The position numbers and the translations under genes are program-made. A stretch of 64,000 nucleotides of DNA from the NCBI GenBank assembly GCA_017307355.1, contig JAFKFG010000029.1:26031-90030 (forward strand), read 5' to 3'. The DNA is from Alphaproteobacteria bacterium (GTDB lineage Bacteria; Pseudomonadota; Alphaproteobacteria; Micropepsales; Micropepsaceae). This document shows, piece by piece, positions 45,063 through 53,991 of the stretch. Below the pieces are notes generated by a model. The model made no database searches, was not told the DNA's origin, and saw only the letters and a list, made by a program, of their open reading frames with translations. Each line of letters starts with the position of its first letter. The first letter of the stretch is position 1.

Positions 45063-45137
45063 TGGGGCGTCGCCAAGTGGTAAGGCACTGGATTTTGATT
45101 CCAGCATTCGAAGGTTCGATCCCTTCCGCCCCAGCCA
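45063..45137 (+). tRNA. tRNA-Gln (anticodon TTG)
   Basis: A 75-nt cloverleaf with acceptor TGGGGCG/CGCCCCA, anticodon stem CTGGA/TCCAG with loop TTTTGAT (anticodon TTG), T-arm AAGGTTCGATCCCTT, discriminator G and encoded CCA. The accessory, low-GC region begins right after it, so this gene is a candidate integration site. Confidence 0.96.
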
Positions 45138-46358
45138 GCCAGTTCCAGCTCTCCAGGGGATGTCCCGACGGCCCCAATTTGCGCCGCCTTTCCGGGCGCT
45201 CAGGCCAACCGAGATCCGCAAGAGCATAATCTTCGGCCATTTAGGGTGGGAAAATGGACGCGTTTGCCCCCCAGTCTCCGAGCTACGGTGTTCAATTTCC
45301 TAGATTTGGAAGCGCTTAGCTCGAGACTGTTTCCGATTCAGAAGAGACCAGTTTCGACGTCTAACCCAATCAGAAACCTCAACCAGCGAAGGCCGGTCTG
45401 ATTTTCCCGATCGTGTCCTGCCATGATCCGATTATGGTCGTCGATCAGGACGGGGGGCGTGAAACCGAAGCGGTCTATCGAACCAGCAATCTGCTTGATC
45501 TGTCGTTTGGAATGCACGCGCGTGTCGCAGCGCAGGGTTCGGTTTTGAGATTTTGACGAGCTCAATAGAGCGGCTATTTATGGCCGACATGGAGCGGCAT
45601 TCCCTGTATCTGCGGATGTCAAACAATTCGTCGATCGCCACCCGCTTTGCTCGCTTTCGTAGGTGGGGGCGCACAACTTGCGCGCACCCCCAAGACATAT
45701 TGTTCGGGAACGCAGTCAACGGTCAGCGAGAATTATTTTTTGTCCCACCTTTCGCGACCATGTAATGCCAGAAGTCAATGACTCAAATCGTTACAGATGC
45801 CCCATGCCTTGGGCGCGCAGCGACGTGCTGCATTAACTCCGGTACCATAATTTATATAAATCGGCTTGATCGGATTATAAACGGATTGTGAGGGGAATTT
45901 AGCAAAGGGGGGTGAGCTAGCGAGTTGTCATTCCTTCTCGGCGCTCTTCTTCGACGGTATGATATTCTAGATGGTCGTGCGGTTGACTATCGGCGATAGC
46001 GCTTATCTGTTCGTTGATTGGCATCTGAAATCGCTCGAAAGCGATGTCGTAGCAGCTTTGGGAATGTCTGCTCATGGCCTGCGTTTGCGATGCATGCGCG
46101 ATCGCCACGCGTATCAATCGCATCCTCTGACCAGACCTAGACACAACATGAGAAAATGTCATAGAGTACAATCATAGCGACTGCATCACTGCGAGTTGTT
46201 TTCTCACATTTTTGATCGCGCATCTCTAATTGCCGTAATGGGCATTCGGTCTGCTTTTTAACGCGTGCCGCTTTCTTGCGCGGCGCTGCTAGCACCATCG
46301 CGAAGTCCGATATCCACCAATCATGGGCATCAATCCATTTGGGGCAGGAGATCTCGAT
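45138..46358. other. gene-poor, lower-GC accessory region downstream of tRNA-Gln
   Basis: About 1.2 kb with no convincing intact gene. GC is visibly lower than the flanks, especially 45760-46320. Apart from a ParB-like fragment (45338-45565) the open frames are short, overlap on both strands and show no recognisable family. The composition and decay suggest the remnant of a mobile element. Confidence 0.6.
45338..45565 (-). pseudogene. fragment of a ParB/Srx-type domain
   Basis: The translated segment THE-type core reads RVHSKRQIKQIAGSIDRFGF followed by TPPVLIDDHNRIMAGHDR, which is the N-terminal ParB-like nuclease fold seen in phage- and plasmid-borne DNA methylases. Homology stops abruptly after AGHDR, where ParB domains continue with further helices, and the upstream part is also short. 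It is a remnant, oriented toward tRNA-Gln. Confidence 0.65.
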
Positions 46359-47972
46359 ATGGGCGTGTTCGATGCAATTGGTCATGTCGCCGAAGATGTT
46401 TTCCAAACGGCTGAACATGCCGTTGAGGGGCTCGCGGCAGCGGGCGGCGATCTTTTTGAAGGTGGCCGTGTGCTTGCAGGCATTGCGGTGGCAGGCGGTG
46501 CGCTCTTCGTGCTGGGTCCAGGCGTGACGATCCCGGCATTCCTGGCAGGTGCCGCGGGTGCTCACATACTCATCCGGCAAAGAACGCTTACCCCGGAGGA
46601 ACGAGAGTTCGTGGAGGCGGTGATCGGACCCAACAACTTGCCGCCCAACGAGAAGATCATCCTAACTAACTTGACCGGATTGCAGGGGCGCAGTTTTGTC
46701 GCCACAAACGGCATCGGCCAGGTGTTGGTCAATCTTGGCGATGGTTACAGCGCGCCGATGACATATGTGAATAAGAACTACCGGACGCCCGGTAAACTCT
46801 TCATCCACGAAATGACCCATGTCATGCAATATCATCGCGCCACCTTCAAAGTTGGACTCTTATGTGAGGGGGCTATCGGGCAGATTCTTGCCGACGGCTA
46901 CAATCCCGGCGAACGCGGTTTGGACTGGGAGCATTATAACATCGAGCAGCAGGCCACCATTGTGGATGAGTGGTTCGCGCCTCAGAGAATCAAGCCCGCG
47001 ACCTTGCCCCGACACGCCAAAGCCCATCCCTTTTGGCGCTACATTCGAGACGACGTGAGACGGGTGCCCCGTTCACCGCATCAGGCGTATGGGTTCAAAT
47101 TCCAGCTGCCGCACGATTTGCCGGAGACCGGCAACGCGCAATCCCATTGGCGCTACTGCAAGAAATGCCGTGCGATGTTTTTCGAGGCGGCACCTCCGAC
47201 CGATGCCGCATGTCCGGAGAGTGGGGTGCATGTGGCGGATGGGTTTGTCTTCACTTTGCCTCACGACATTGCTGAAGGCGCCCAAACCCAGCATGGTTGG
47301 CGATATTGCACGCAATGCCGCTCGGTATTCTACACCTCCGACGGGCAACCGGCAGGCGAATGCTCCTACGGCGGAGCCCATCAGCCGCAGGGCTTTGACT
47401 TCGTCTTGGCCTACGAGGCGCTGCCTGAAGCCTTTGAGCAGGAAGACTGGCGCTTCTGCAGCAAGTGCTATTCCATGTTCTGGGATGGTGACCCGCTCCA
47501 GAAAGGCGTCTGCAAGGCCGGCGGCGGGCATGTTGCTTACGGGTTCAAATTCTTCCTCAAGCACGATACCGAGCTTGCGGGCGCCCAGAACCAATGGCGG
47601 TTCTGCAGCAAGTGCCGCACTCTGTTCTGGAATGGCGATCCCGCCAAACCGGGAATCTGCCCGGAAGGGGGAGGACATGTTGCGCAAGGCTTTGATTTTG
47701 TCTTGCCGTACAATCAAGCCGCCGCGCCAAACACCCAAAACGGGTGGCGCTACTGCTTCAAATGCCGATCGATGTTCTATGCCGGCGTTCAGGGGATTGG
47801 CGGGGTGTGCCCGGGCGGCGGTAGCCATCAGTCCCAGGGATTTAATTTCAGCCTCAGATATGCGCCGCCGCCTCCCGCGAACTTCCAGGACCAGTGGCGT
47901 TACTGCGGGAAATGCCGCGTCATGTTCTACGATGTAGAGGGCGGCCGGGGCGGTGTCTGTTCAGTGGATTAA
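46359..47972 (+). CDS. putative zinc metallopeptidase with six 50-residue CxxC-C-H repeats
   Basis: A 537-residue protein. Residues 37-70 are hydrophobic. Residues 80-210 carry a gluzincin-like motif, LFIHEMTHVMQYHR (HExxH at 150-154), and a downstream NIEQQATIVDEW whose Glu196 could be the third zinc ligand. Residues 241-537 are six repeats of 49-50 residues, each H-x3-GFxFxLpxd ... WR[YF]CxKCRxMF ... C-x5-H, that is Cx2C-x14-C-x5-H, as in a zinc ribbon. The last repeat lacks the final His. AGGAGAT before ATG 46359 supports this start over 46323. No family name is certain. The neighbourhood looks mobile, so it may be an effector or surface protease (inference). Confidence 0.75.
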   Translation: MGVFDAIGHVAEDVFQTAEHAVEGLAAAGGDLFEGGRVLAGIAVAGGALFVLGPGVTIPAFLAGAAGAHILIRQRTLTPEEREFVEAVIGPNNLPPNEKIILTNLTGLQGRSFVATNGIGQVLVNLGDGYSAPMTYVNKNYRTPGKLFIHEMTHVMQYHRATFKVGLLCEGAIGQILADGYNPGERGLDWEHYNIEQQATIVDEWFAPQRIKPATLPRHAKAHPFWRYIRDDVRRVPRSPHQAYGFKFQLPHDLPETGNAQSHWRYCKKCRAMFFEAAPPTDAACPESGVHVADGFVFTLPHDIAEGAQTQHGWRYCTQCRSVFYTSDGQPAGECSYGGAHQPQGFDFVLAYEALPEAFEQEDWRFCSKCYSMFWDGDPLQKGVCKAGGGHVAYGFKFFLKHDTELAGAQNQWRFCSKCRTLFWNGDPAKPGICPEGGGHVAQGFDFVLPYNQAAAPNTQNGWRYCFKCRSMFYAGVQGIGGVCPGGGSHQSQGFNFSLRYAPPPPANFQDQWRYCGKCRVMFYDVEGGRGGVCSVD

Positions 47973-48535
47973 GACCTGATCTGTCGGTCACTTTCATGGG
48001 GAAAGTAGACCCCAAGAACCTATGATTGTGGGACAGCCGAGTAGGGCGTGCTCTTCGGGCGGCCTCTATGGCGTGCCGCTATCGAGCCCTCTCTGGGTTT
48101 TGGCCTTCCAGGTTACGATCCCTCATGCTGGAGTTTCACCGAAAGCGCACGCTCGCCCGCCCAAGGAGAGGTCGCAAAGCTGCTGGCGGGTGAATCTTTT
48201 TTAGCTGCGTGTTCCGGCGGGAGGGCTGAAGCTGGTCCGGCTGCCCCAAAGCGGGGGATCGCGGCAGAAACTGGAGAGCGCCAAGCCGGATTTCGGGAAA
48301 ATGCCCAAATTTCCAGAATTATCAGGGAAAACAGGCCGAGACCGGTTCTTTGGGCACTGCATCCACAGCCAGCCGTTAGGTCATGCGCGCTCTGCGCGCT
48401 TTACCTGACGGCTGTCCCCGGCTTGACCGGGGACCCACCTCGCAACCCGCTCATCTCGCATATCGCTCCCGCGCCGCCATCGCTCGGCGATCGTCCTGGC
48501 TCATGCCATATTCGCCGCCCGCTGGAGGCGCCCGA
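47973..48535. other. intergenic region after the metallopeptidase
   Basis: No gene is supported in these 563 bp. The region contains a palindromic repeat GTCCCCGG-CTTGA-CCGGGGAC at 48414-48434, a sequence type common between alphaproteobacterial genes. A run TTTTTTAG (about 48198) lies nearby, and a good GGAGG (48523-48527) serves the next gene. Confidence 0.5.
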
Positions 48536-49177
48536 ATGACCCCCGTCCTTTCCCTGTTCAGCATTCTGTCGGCATTGACCTTGGGCGCCATCAGTCCCGG
48601 CCCCTCCTTTCTCTTCGTCACCCGCACCTCGGTCGCCTTGTCGCGCCGCGACGGCATCGCGGCGGCGGTGGGCATGGGGCTGGGCGCGGCCTTGGTCTGC
48701 GCCCTGGCGCTGGTGGGTCTGCGGGCTGTCATCTCCCAGGCCGAATGGGCCTATCTCACCTTCAAGATTCTGGGCGGCGCCTATCTTGTCTATCTGGCTT
48801 GGCGCCTGTGGCGCGGCGCCGCCGCGCCTTCGGCTTCGGAAGGCACCGCGCCCGTGTCGTCGCGGTCGGGGCTGGCGCGCAGCTTCTGGCTGGCGCTCGC
48901 CACCCAGCTCAGCAATCCCAAAACCCTGGTGGTGATCGGCGGCATCTTCGCCGCGCTCCTGCCGCCAAATGTCCCCGGCTGGATGTATGTTGCCATCCCG
49001 CCGATTCAGTTCGTGATCGAGACCTGCTGGTACGCCTTCGTGGCGATGGTGATGTCGTCGGCGGCGCCTCGCGCGGCTTATCTGCGCGCCCGCGCCGGGA
49101 TCGACCGGGCGGCGGGCTGTGTCCTGGGCATCCTGGGCCTTCGCCTGATCGTGGAAAGTGTCCAGGAGGCCGCTTAG
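48536..49177 (+). CDS. LysE/RhtB-family amino acid exporter
   Basis: A 213-residue inner-membrane protein with five to six helices. It has the RhtB opening LGAISPGPSFLFVTRTSVAL followed by SRRDGIAAAVGMGLGA, then FKILGGAYLVYLAWRLWRG and ATQLSNPKTLVVIGGIFAAL. The family exports amino acids such as threonine, homoserine or leucine. The substrate is not decidable here. GGAGG 8 nt before ATG 48536 fixes the start. Confidence 0.9.
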   Translation: MTPVLSLFSILSALTLGAISPGPSFLFVTRTSVALSRRDGIAAAVGMGLGAALVCALALVGLRAVISQAEWAYLTFKILGGAYLVYLAWRLWRGAAAPSASEGTAPVSSRSGLARSFWLALATQLSNPKTLVVIGGIFAALLPPNVPGWMYVAIPPIQFVIETCWYAFVAMVMSSAAPRAAYLRARAGIDRAAGCVLGILGLRLIVESVQEAA

Positions 49178-49252
49178 GCGTCACGCCGTTCGCTCCATAT
49201 CGCACAATGTAGCGGCTATCTTTTCTTTCATTTCCCCGTAAATTCCCCGGCC

Positions 49253-51856
49253 ATGCCGGGAACCTCACGCGACGCATCTCGTTCCCCTTCCGGGGATTCC
49301 CGTGTGCGAGGCGTTTTGACGGCGAACCGGCTGGTGCTGCTTGCTGCGGTGCCGTTATTTCTCATCCTGGCGACGATCGCCTACATCACCGTGCAGTTCG
49401 CGGCGAATGAGAACGCGGCGCAGCGCTGGGTGGCGCACACTTATCAGGTGATCGCCTCGCTGCGGCAGGTGCTGGTGGACGCCCAGGACGCGGAGACCGG
49501 CCAGCGCGGCTATATCCTTACCCAGCAGCAGAGCTTCCTGGCGCCCTACAAGGCCGCCACCGAGCGGGTCGAGCGCGATCTCAACCGCTTCAGGGAGCTC
49601 TCCGCCGACAATCCCGATCAGCAGCACCGTTCGGACGCGCTGGCCGCGTTGGTGCGCGAGCGTTTCTCCGCCCTGGATCTGAGCCTGGAAGCGAATGCGG
49701 GCAATGCCGCCGCGCCGGACGTAATCAAGGCGCTGGAGATCGGCAAGCAGCGCATGGATGCGCTGCGGATGGAAGTCGCGGCGGGCATGGCGGCGGAGCA
49801 GGCCTTGCTTCGGGTGCGCAATCTGGAGCGCGACAGGCTGCAACGCTATGAGGTGGGCTTCGCGGTCGGCGTTGCGGTCCTGGCGTTGGCAATCCTGCTT
49901 CTGGCCGCCGTCATGCTGGTGCGCAACAATATGAGCCTGGCCGCGGCGGAAAAGTCCCGCGCCAACGAAGCGGCCATTCTTCAGGCCACCGTGGACACGG
50001 TGCGCGACGGCATCGCCTATTTCACGTCCGAGGGCCTGCTCTGCGCCTTCAATTCCAACTTCTTCCGCCTGCTCGATCTTCCCACCAGCCTGGCGCGGCT
50101 TCAGGTCACCAATTTGACCGATCTGCAGGCGGTAGAGGCGGGGCGGCCCCAGAGAATCCTGGCGCCGCCAGCCGAAGGCCAAGGCTCGCTCGATACCCAT
50201 CGCGTGTCCTGGGCCGGCCGCGAACTCGATGGCTATCGCGCCCATGTCGCCACCGGCGGCTTCCTCATCGCGGTGATGGACGTCACCGCCCGCGTCCGGG
50301 CCGAGAACATGGTGCGCCAGAGCCAGAAGATGGAAGCGATCGGCCACCTGACGGGCGGCGTGGCGCACGACTTCAACAATCTGCTTCAGATCATCAGCGC
50401 CAATCTGGACCTGGCGGTGGCGTCGGGCGAAGCCAGGGGCAACGCGGTCCTGGGCCAGCGCCTGCAGAACGCGATGGGCGCGGTGTCGCGCGGTTCGCGC
50501 CTGACCGGCCAGCTTCTGGCCTTTGCGCGGCGCCAGGCGTTGGAGCCCCGCTCGGTGGATCTGGGCCGGGTCATTCGCGACATGACCGACATGCTGCGCC
50601 GGACCCTGGGCGAGCGGGTCGAAGTGGAAGCGGTGATCGCGGGCGGATTGTGGAACACGCTGGCCGATCCCACCCAGATCGAGAACGCGGTTCTCAATCT
50701 CGCCATCAATGCCCGCGACGCCATGCCGGATGGGGGCAGGCTCACCCTGGAAGTGGCGAACGCCCATCTCGACGATGCTTATGCCGCCAATCATACCGAA
50801 GTGACGCCCGGTCAGTATGTGATGCTGGCGGTGAGCGATACCGGCACCGGCATGACGCCGGAGGTGATGAGCCGCGTGTTCGAGCCTTTCTTCACCACCA
50901 AATCCGAAGGCAAGGGCACGGGCCTGGGTCTTGCCCAGGCCTATGGCTTCGTCAAACAGACCGGCGGTCATATCAAAATTTACAGCGAAGTGGGCGAAGG
51001 CACGACGGTGAAGATCTATCTGCCGCGCACCCGCCGGGCGCAGGATGCCCTGGATATCGCCGGCCAGCAGCCGGCCCTGGGCGGCAGCGAACGCATTCTG
51101 GTGGTGGAGGATGACGAAGGCGTTCGCGCGGCGGTGGTCGATATGCTCGCCGATCTGGGCTACCGGGTGCAGCGCGCCGAAAATGCCGAAGCGGCGCTGA
51201 AGCTGCTGGAAAGCGGCGCCGGGGTCGATCTGCTTTTCACCGATGTGGTGATGCCGGGCGCCATGTCCACCCGCGATCTCGCCAAGCGGGCGCAGGAACT
51301 GCATCCGGCGATCAAAATCCTCTACACATCCGGCTATACCCAGAACGCCATCGTCCATAATGGCCGGCTGGATGACGACGCGTTTCTGCTCTCCAAGCCC
51401 TATCGCAAGGACGAACTGGCGCGGAAGCTGCGCAGTGTTTTCGCCGGCACCGCGCGGGGACCGCTGCAGGCGGAGCCGCCTTCCGTCGCGCCGCCGGCGG
51501 AACGGCGCGGAAAGATCCTGGTGGTGGAAGACATCATGCTGATCCGCATGGCCACGGTGGACATGGTGGAACAGATCGGCTTTCAGGCGCTGGAAGCCGG
51601 GGACGGCGCCGAGGCGCTGGCGGTCCTGCAGCGGGACGCGGATATCGAGATTCTGCTCACCGATCTGGGCCTGCCGGGCATGAATGGACGCCAGTTGGTG
51701 GAAGAGGCCAGGCGCCTGCGCCCTGACCTGAAAGTGATCATCGCGTCGGGCTATTCCACGGAAAATGTCGCGGGCGGCAGGCCGCAGGATGGCGATATCA
51801 AGCATTTGACCAAGCCTTTCGACCTAGGCCAACTCCGTCGCGCTCTTGAAGTTTGA
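49253..51856 (+). CDS. hybrid sensor histidine kinase with CHASE3 domain and two receiver domains
   Basis: An 867-residue membrane kinase. It has TM helices at about 25-47 and 200-222 flanking a CHASE3-like sensor (DAQDAETGQRGYILTQQ), and a PAS-like region at 235-350. The kinase core has phospho-His in LTGGVAHDFNNLLQII near 371, and ATPase motifs follow (NLAINARDAMP, DTGTGMTPEV, GTGLGLAQ). Two receivers end the protein, with phospho-Asp in LLFTDVVMPG (about 663) and LLTDLGLPG (about 803). The REC pair suggests a phosphorelay. The signal is unknown. A dispersed repeat abuts its stop codon. Confidence 0.93.
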   Translation: MPGTSRDASRSPSGDSRVRGVLTANRLVLLAAVPLFLILATIAYITVQFAANENAAQRWVAHTYQVIASLRQVLVDAQDAETGQRGYILTQQQSFLAPYKAATERVERDLNRFRELSADNPDQQHRSDALAALVRERFSALDLSLEANAGNAAAPDVIKALEIGKQRMDALRMEVAAGMAAEQALLRVRNLERDRLQRYEVGFAVGVAVLALAILLLAAVMLVRNNMSLAAAEKSRANEAAILQATVDTVRDGIAYFTSEGLLCAFNSNFFRLLDLPTSLARLQVTNLTDLQAVEAGRPQRILAPPAEGQGSLDTHRVSWAGRELDGYRAHVATGGFLIAVMDVTARVRAENMVRQSQKMEAIGHLTGGVAHDFNNLLQIISANLDLAVASGEARGNAVLGQRLQNAMGAVSRGSRLTGQLLAFARRQALEPRSVDLGRVIRDMTDMLRRTLGERVEVEAVIAGGLWNTLADPTQIENAVLNLAINARDAMPDGGRLTLEVANAHLDDAYAANHTEVTPGQYVMLAVSDTGTGMTPEVMSRVFEPFFTTKSEGKGTGLGLAQAYGFVKQTGGHIKIYSEVGEGTTVKIYLPRTRRAQDALDIAGQQPALGGSERILVVEDDEGVRAAVVDMLADLGYRVQRAENAEAALKLLESGAGVDLLFTDVVMPGAMSTRDLAKRAQELHPAIKILYTSGYTQNAIVHNGRLDDDAFLLSKPYRKDELARKLRSVFAGTARGPLQAEPPSVAPPAERRGKILVVEDIMLIRMATVDMVEQIGFQALEAGDGAEALAVLQRDADIEILLTDLGLPGMNGRQLVEEARRLRPDLKVIIASGYSTENVAGGRPQDGDIKHLTKPFDLGQLRRALEV

Positions 51857-51960
51857 CCCCCATCTGTCTTCTTCAGGGTGAACCCTCAGAAGCCGTTCGG
51901 TACGCTGACGCTACCGAACTCCCCCGCCAGCGGCTTCGCCGCGCGGGGAAGAAAGCCTGT
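51857..51960 (-). repeat. two-hairpin dispersed repeat, copy 4
   Basis: It begins one base after the kinase stop with CCCCCATCTGTCTTCTTCAG. The first hairpin (TCTTC...GAAG) is followed by an inserted inverted repeat GTTCGGTA/TACCGAAC-like segment (about 51894-51919), then the second hairpin CCCCCGC...GCGGGG around GCGGC-TTC-GCCGC. The orientation relative to the upstream gene is the same as in copies 2, 3 and 5. Confidence 0.78.
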
Positions 51961-52055
51961 GCGCGCTTCACCGACGTGGAACCGTGACTTTTGCTGTCTT
52001 GCTGGACCTTCCGATTGGGGAGAGGTAGAGCAAAGGCGGTTGTTTATTGAAGCCG

Positions 52056-52661
52056 ATGCCTGATCCGAGACCGTTGCATTCCATTCCGAAGGGGGCGCGC
52101 ATCATTCTGGTGCGGCATGGGCGTCCGCATTTGCCGCTGCGCCCGCGCACGGGGCATCGCGGCTTTGCCGATTACATCGACGCCTATGAAGCCGCGGGAC
52201 TCGATCCGGAAAATCTGCCGCCGCAAGAGCTGTCGGAACTGGTCAAGGAACTGGATCATGTCTTCACCTCGGACCGGCCCCGCTCGCATCAAAGTGCCCG
52301 GGCGCTGGCGCCGCATGCCACTTTGCAGGCCGATCCGTTGTTCGCCGAAGCGCCGCTGGCGGCGCCGCGCATTCCGCTGCTCAAGATGCGGGTGCCCAAA
52401 TGGGCGGTGGTGGCACGGGTTCTGTGGCATGCCGGTTATCACCCGGAGATCGAGGATTACCGCAAGGCCAAGCACCGCGCCGCCCAAGCCGCTGATATTC
52501 TGATGGCCAAGATTCGTGACGGTGGCACCGCTGTGCTGGTCGCGCATGGGTATTTCAACGCCATGATCGGGCGCCAGCTGCGCCAGCGCGGATTTGCGCG
52601 AACCGGCAGCCATCGCGTGCATTACTGGAACGCCGTCATCTATGAATGGAACCAGCCGTGA
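52056..52661 (+). CDS. histidine phosphatase family protein
   Basis: A 201-residue phosphoglycerate-mutase-like protein. The phospho-His motif is RIILVRHGRPHLPL near residue 21. A second His lies in AVLVAHGYFNAMIGRQL, and HVFTSDRPRSHQSA carries a conserved Arg. The substrate is unknown. ATG 52056 is chosen over an in-frame TTG at 52047. The end overlaps the next gene. Confidence 0.85.
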   Translation: MPDPRPLHSIPKGARIILVRHGRPHLPLRPRTGHRGFADYIDAYEAAGLDPENLPPQELSELVKELDHVFTSDRPRSHQSARALAPHATLQADPLFAEAPLAAPRIPLLKMRVPKWAVVARVLWHAGYHPEIEDYRKAKHRAAQAADILMAKIRDGGTAVLVAHGYFNAMIGRQLRQRGFARTGSHRVHYWNAVIYEWNQP

Positions 52662-53392
52662 TCGAGAAGAGATTTGAAATTGCCGCCGCCGATGGCACGA
52701 CCGACGCCATCCTTTATACGCCGGGAGAGGGTCCGTATCCGGGGCTTCTGTTCTACACCGACATATTCGGCGTGCGGCCCGCCAATCAGGGCATGGCGCA
52801 ACGCGTGGCCGAGCAGGGCTATGCCGTGCTGATGCCCAATGTCTTTTATCGCTACGGCAAGCCGCCCTTTGCCGATGCCAGCTTCAAATGGGGCGAGCCG
52901 GCCTCGATGAAGATCATCAACGGCCTTTTTGCGTCGCTGTCCGGCGCGATGATGGAGCAGGATGCGCCCATCTATGTGGAAGCGCTGCGGAACCGGCAGG
53001 AGGTTTCGGAAGGCAAAATCGGCGTGGTGGGCTATTGCTTCACTGGCGCCATGGCGCTGCGCACCGCCGCGATTTCGGCCCCCGAAGTCGCCGCCGCCGC
53101 ATCCTTTCATGGCGGTCATCTGGTGACCGATGCGCCCGACAGCCCGCACAGCCGGATTCCCGGCGTGAAGGGCGAGCTTTATTTCGGGCATGCGGTCGAG
53201 GATCCGTTGATGCCGCCCGACGCGATCGAAAAGCTGAACGACACGCTGAAGGCCTGGGGCGGCCGCTACCAGAGCGAAGTCTATGAAGGGGCACGGCATG
53301 GCTGGACGGTGCCGGGCCGTGATATCTACAACCCGACTCAGGCCGAACGGCATTACCAGAAGCTGTTCGATCTGCTGAAACGCAATCTCTGA
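52646..53392 (+). CDS. dienelactone hydrolase family protein
   Basis: A 248-residue cytosolic alpha/beta hydrolase with the Cys nucleophile typical of dienelactone hydrolases in VVGYCFTGAMALR. The oxyanion region is GLLFYTDIFGVRPANQGMA, the acid region YFGHAVEDPLMPP, and the catalytic His lies in GARHGWTVPGRD. It overlaps the phosphatase gene by 16 bp with ATG 52646. An alternative GTG at 52658 would give a 4-bp overlap. Confidence 0.88.
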   Translation: MEPAVIEKRFEIAAADGTTDAILYTPGEGPYPGLLFYTDIFGVRPANQGMAQRVAEQGYAVLMPNVFYRYGKPPFADASFKWGEPASMKIINGLFASLSGAMMEQDAPIYVEALRNRQEVSEGKIGVVGYCFTGAMALRTAAISAPEVAAAASFHGGHLVTDAPDSPHSRIPGVKGELYFGHAVEDPLMPPDAIEKLNDTLKAWGGRYQSEVYEGARHGWTVPGRDIYNPTQAERHYQKLFDLLKRNL

Positions 53393-53403
53393 GGTCCGGC
53401 GCC

Positions 53404-53880
53404 GTGCGCGGTGTGTTGCTGTTCCTGATGGCGGCGTTGATTCCGGTCGCGGCGCTTGGCGCCGACGCGCCTTTCCAGCCGCATTATGTCAGCCAGCGCG
53501 TCACCCAGGCCTCGCTACGCGAAGGGCCGGGCTATGCCTATCGGATTTTGTGGGTCTACCGGCACAAAGGCTATCCGTTCAAGGAAAATGCCCGCTTCGA
53601 TATCTGGCGGCGGGTCACGACCGCGGACGGCACGGTGGGCTGGATCAACGGCCAGCTTTTGTCCGACGCCCGCACGGTACTCGTTACGGGCAAGGGGCGG
53701 GTGGAAATCCGCAAGGACGAAAATCCGTCTTCGCGGGTGGTGGGCCTGGCCGATCCCGATGCGGTGCTGGGCCTGAAAAGCTGCGGCCCCGAATTTTGCC
53801 GCGTCCGCGCCCAGCGCGTGGATGGCTGGATCAGCCGTGCTCGCATCTGGGGCGTCGATCCCGGTGAGATTCTAAAATAG
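53404..53880 (+). CDS. secreted bacterial SH3-domain protein
   Basis: A 158-residue protein with a signal peptide (LLFLMAALIPVAALGA) followed by two SH3-like halves (VTQASLREGPGYAYRILWVY, FDIWRRVTTADGTVGWINGQ, then SSRVVGLADPDAVLGLKSCG and FCRVRAQRVDGWISR). Such SH3_4 proteins act in the envelope and may bind peptidoglycan. GTG 53404 is the start, 11 bp after the dienelactone hydrolase stop. A hairpin repeat follows its stop. Confidence 0.85.
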   Translation: MRGVLLFLMAALIPVAALGADAPFQPHYVSQRVTQASLREGPGYAYRILWVYRHKGYPFKENARFDIWRRVTTADGTVGWINGQLLSDARTVLVTGKGRVEIRKDENPSSRVVGLADPDAVLGLKSCGPEFCRVRAQRVDGWISRARIWGVDPGEILK

Positions 53881-53985
53881 GCGCGGTCCTTTTGGCCGCT
53901 GGCGGCGTCGCGCGTGCTCACGGGCTATACGCCCGCTCCGCGCGACGCTCCTGGCCATCGACCAAAATTCCTCGCGCCTGATCTG
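53881..53985 (-). repeat. second dispersed hairpin repeat, copy between convergent genes
   Basis: The reverse complement runs CGCGAGGAATTTTGGT ... GGCCAAAAGGACCGCG, matching the framework at 13079-13190. The outer stem TTTTGG...TGGC pairs with GCCA...CCAAAA, and an inner long stem GCGTCGCGCG/CGCGCGACGC surrounds GGGC-GTATA-GCCC. It fills the gap between the SH3 gene stop (53880) and the purH stop (53992). Confidence 0.7.
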
Positions 53986-53991
53986 TCTCAG

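Noticed and set aside
45917..46171. Small minus-strand frame in the low-GC region
   Set aside because: No ribosome site, no family, overlapped by an equally open frame on the other strand.
46359..47972. Regular 150-bp periodicity considered as CRISPR or satellite DNA
   Set aside because: The periodicity is protein-level (50-residue Cys/His repeats), with diverged nucleotides and an uninterrupted frame.
48048..48539. A 163-codon plus-strand frame after the metallopeptidase
   Set aside because: Contains a palindromic intergenic repeat and overlaps the LysE start; composition is Pro/Arg/Ala-rich without motif.
49355..51805. An 816-codon minus-strand frame opposite the hybrid kinase
   Set aside because: Same reason: no domain, no ribosome site, and the plus-strand kinase is unambiguous.
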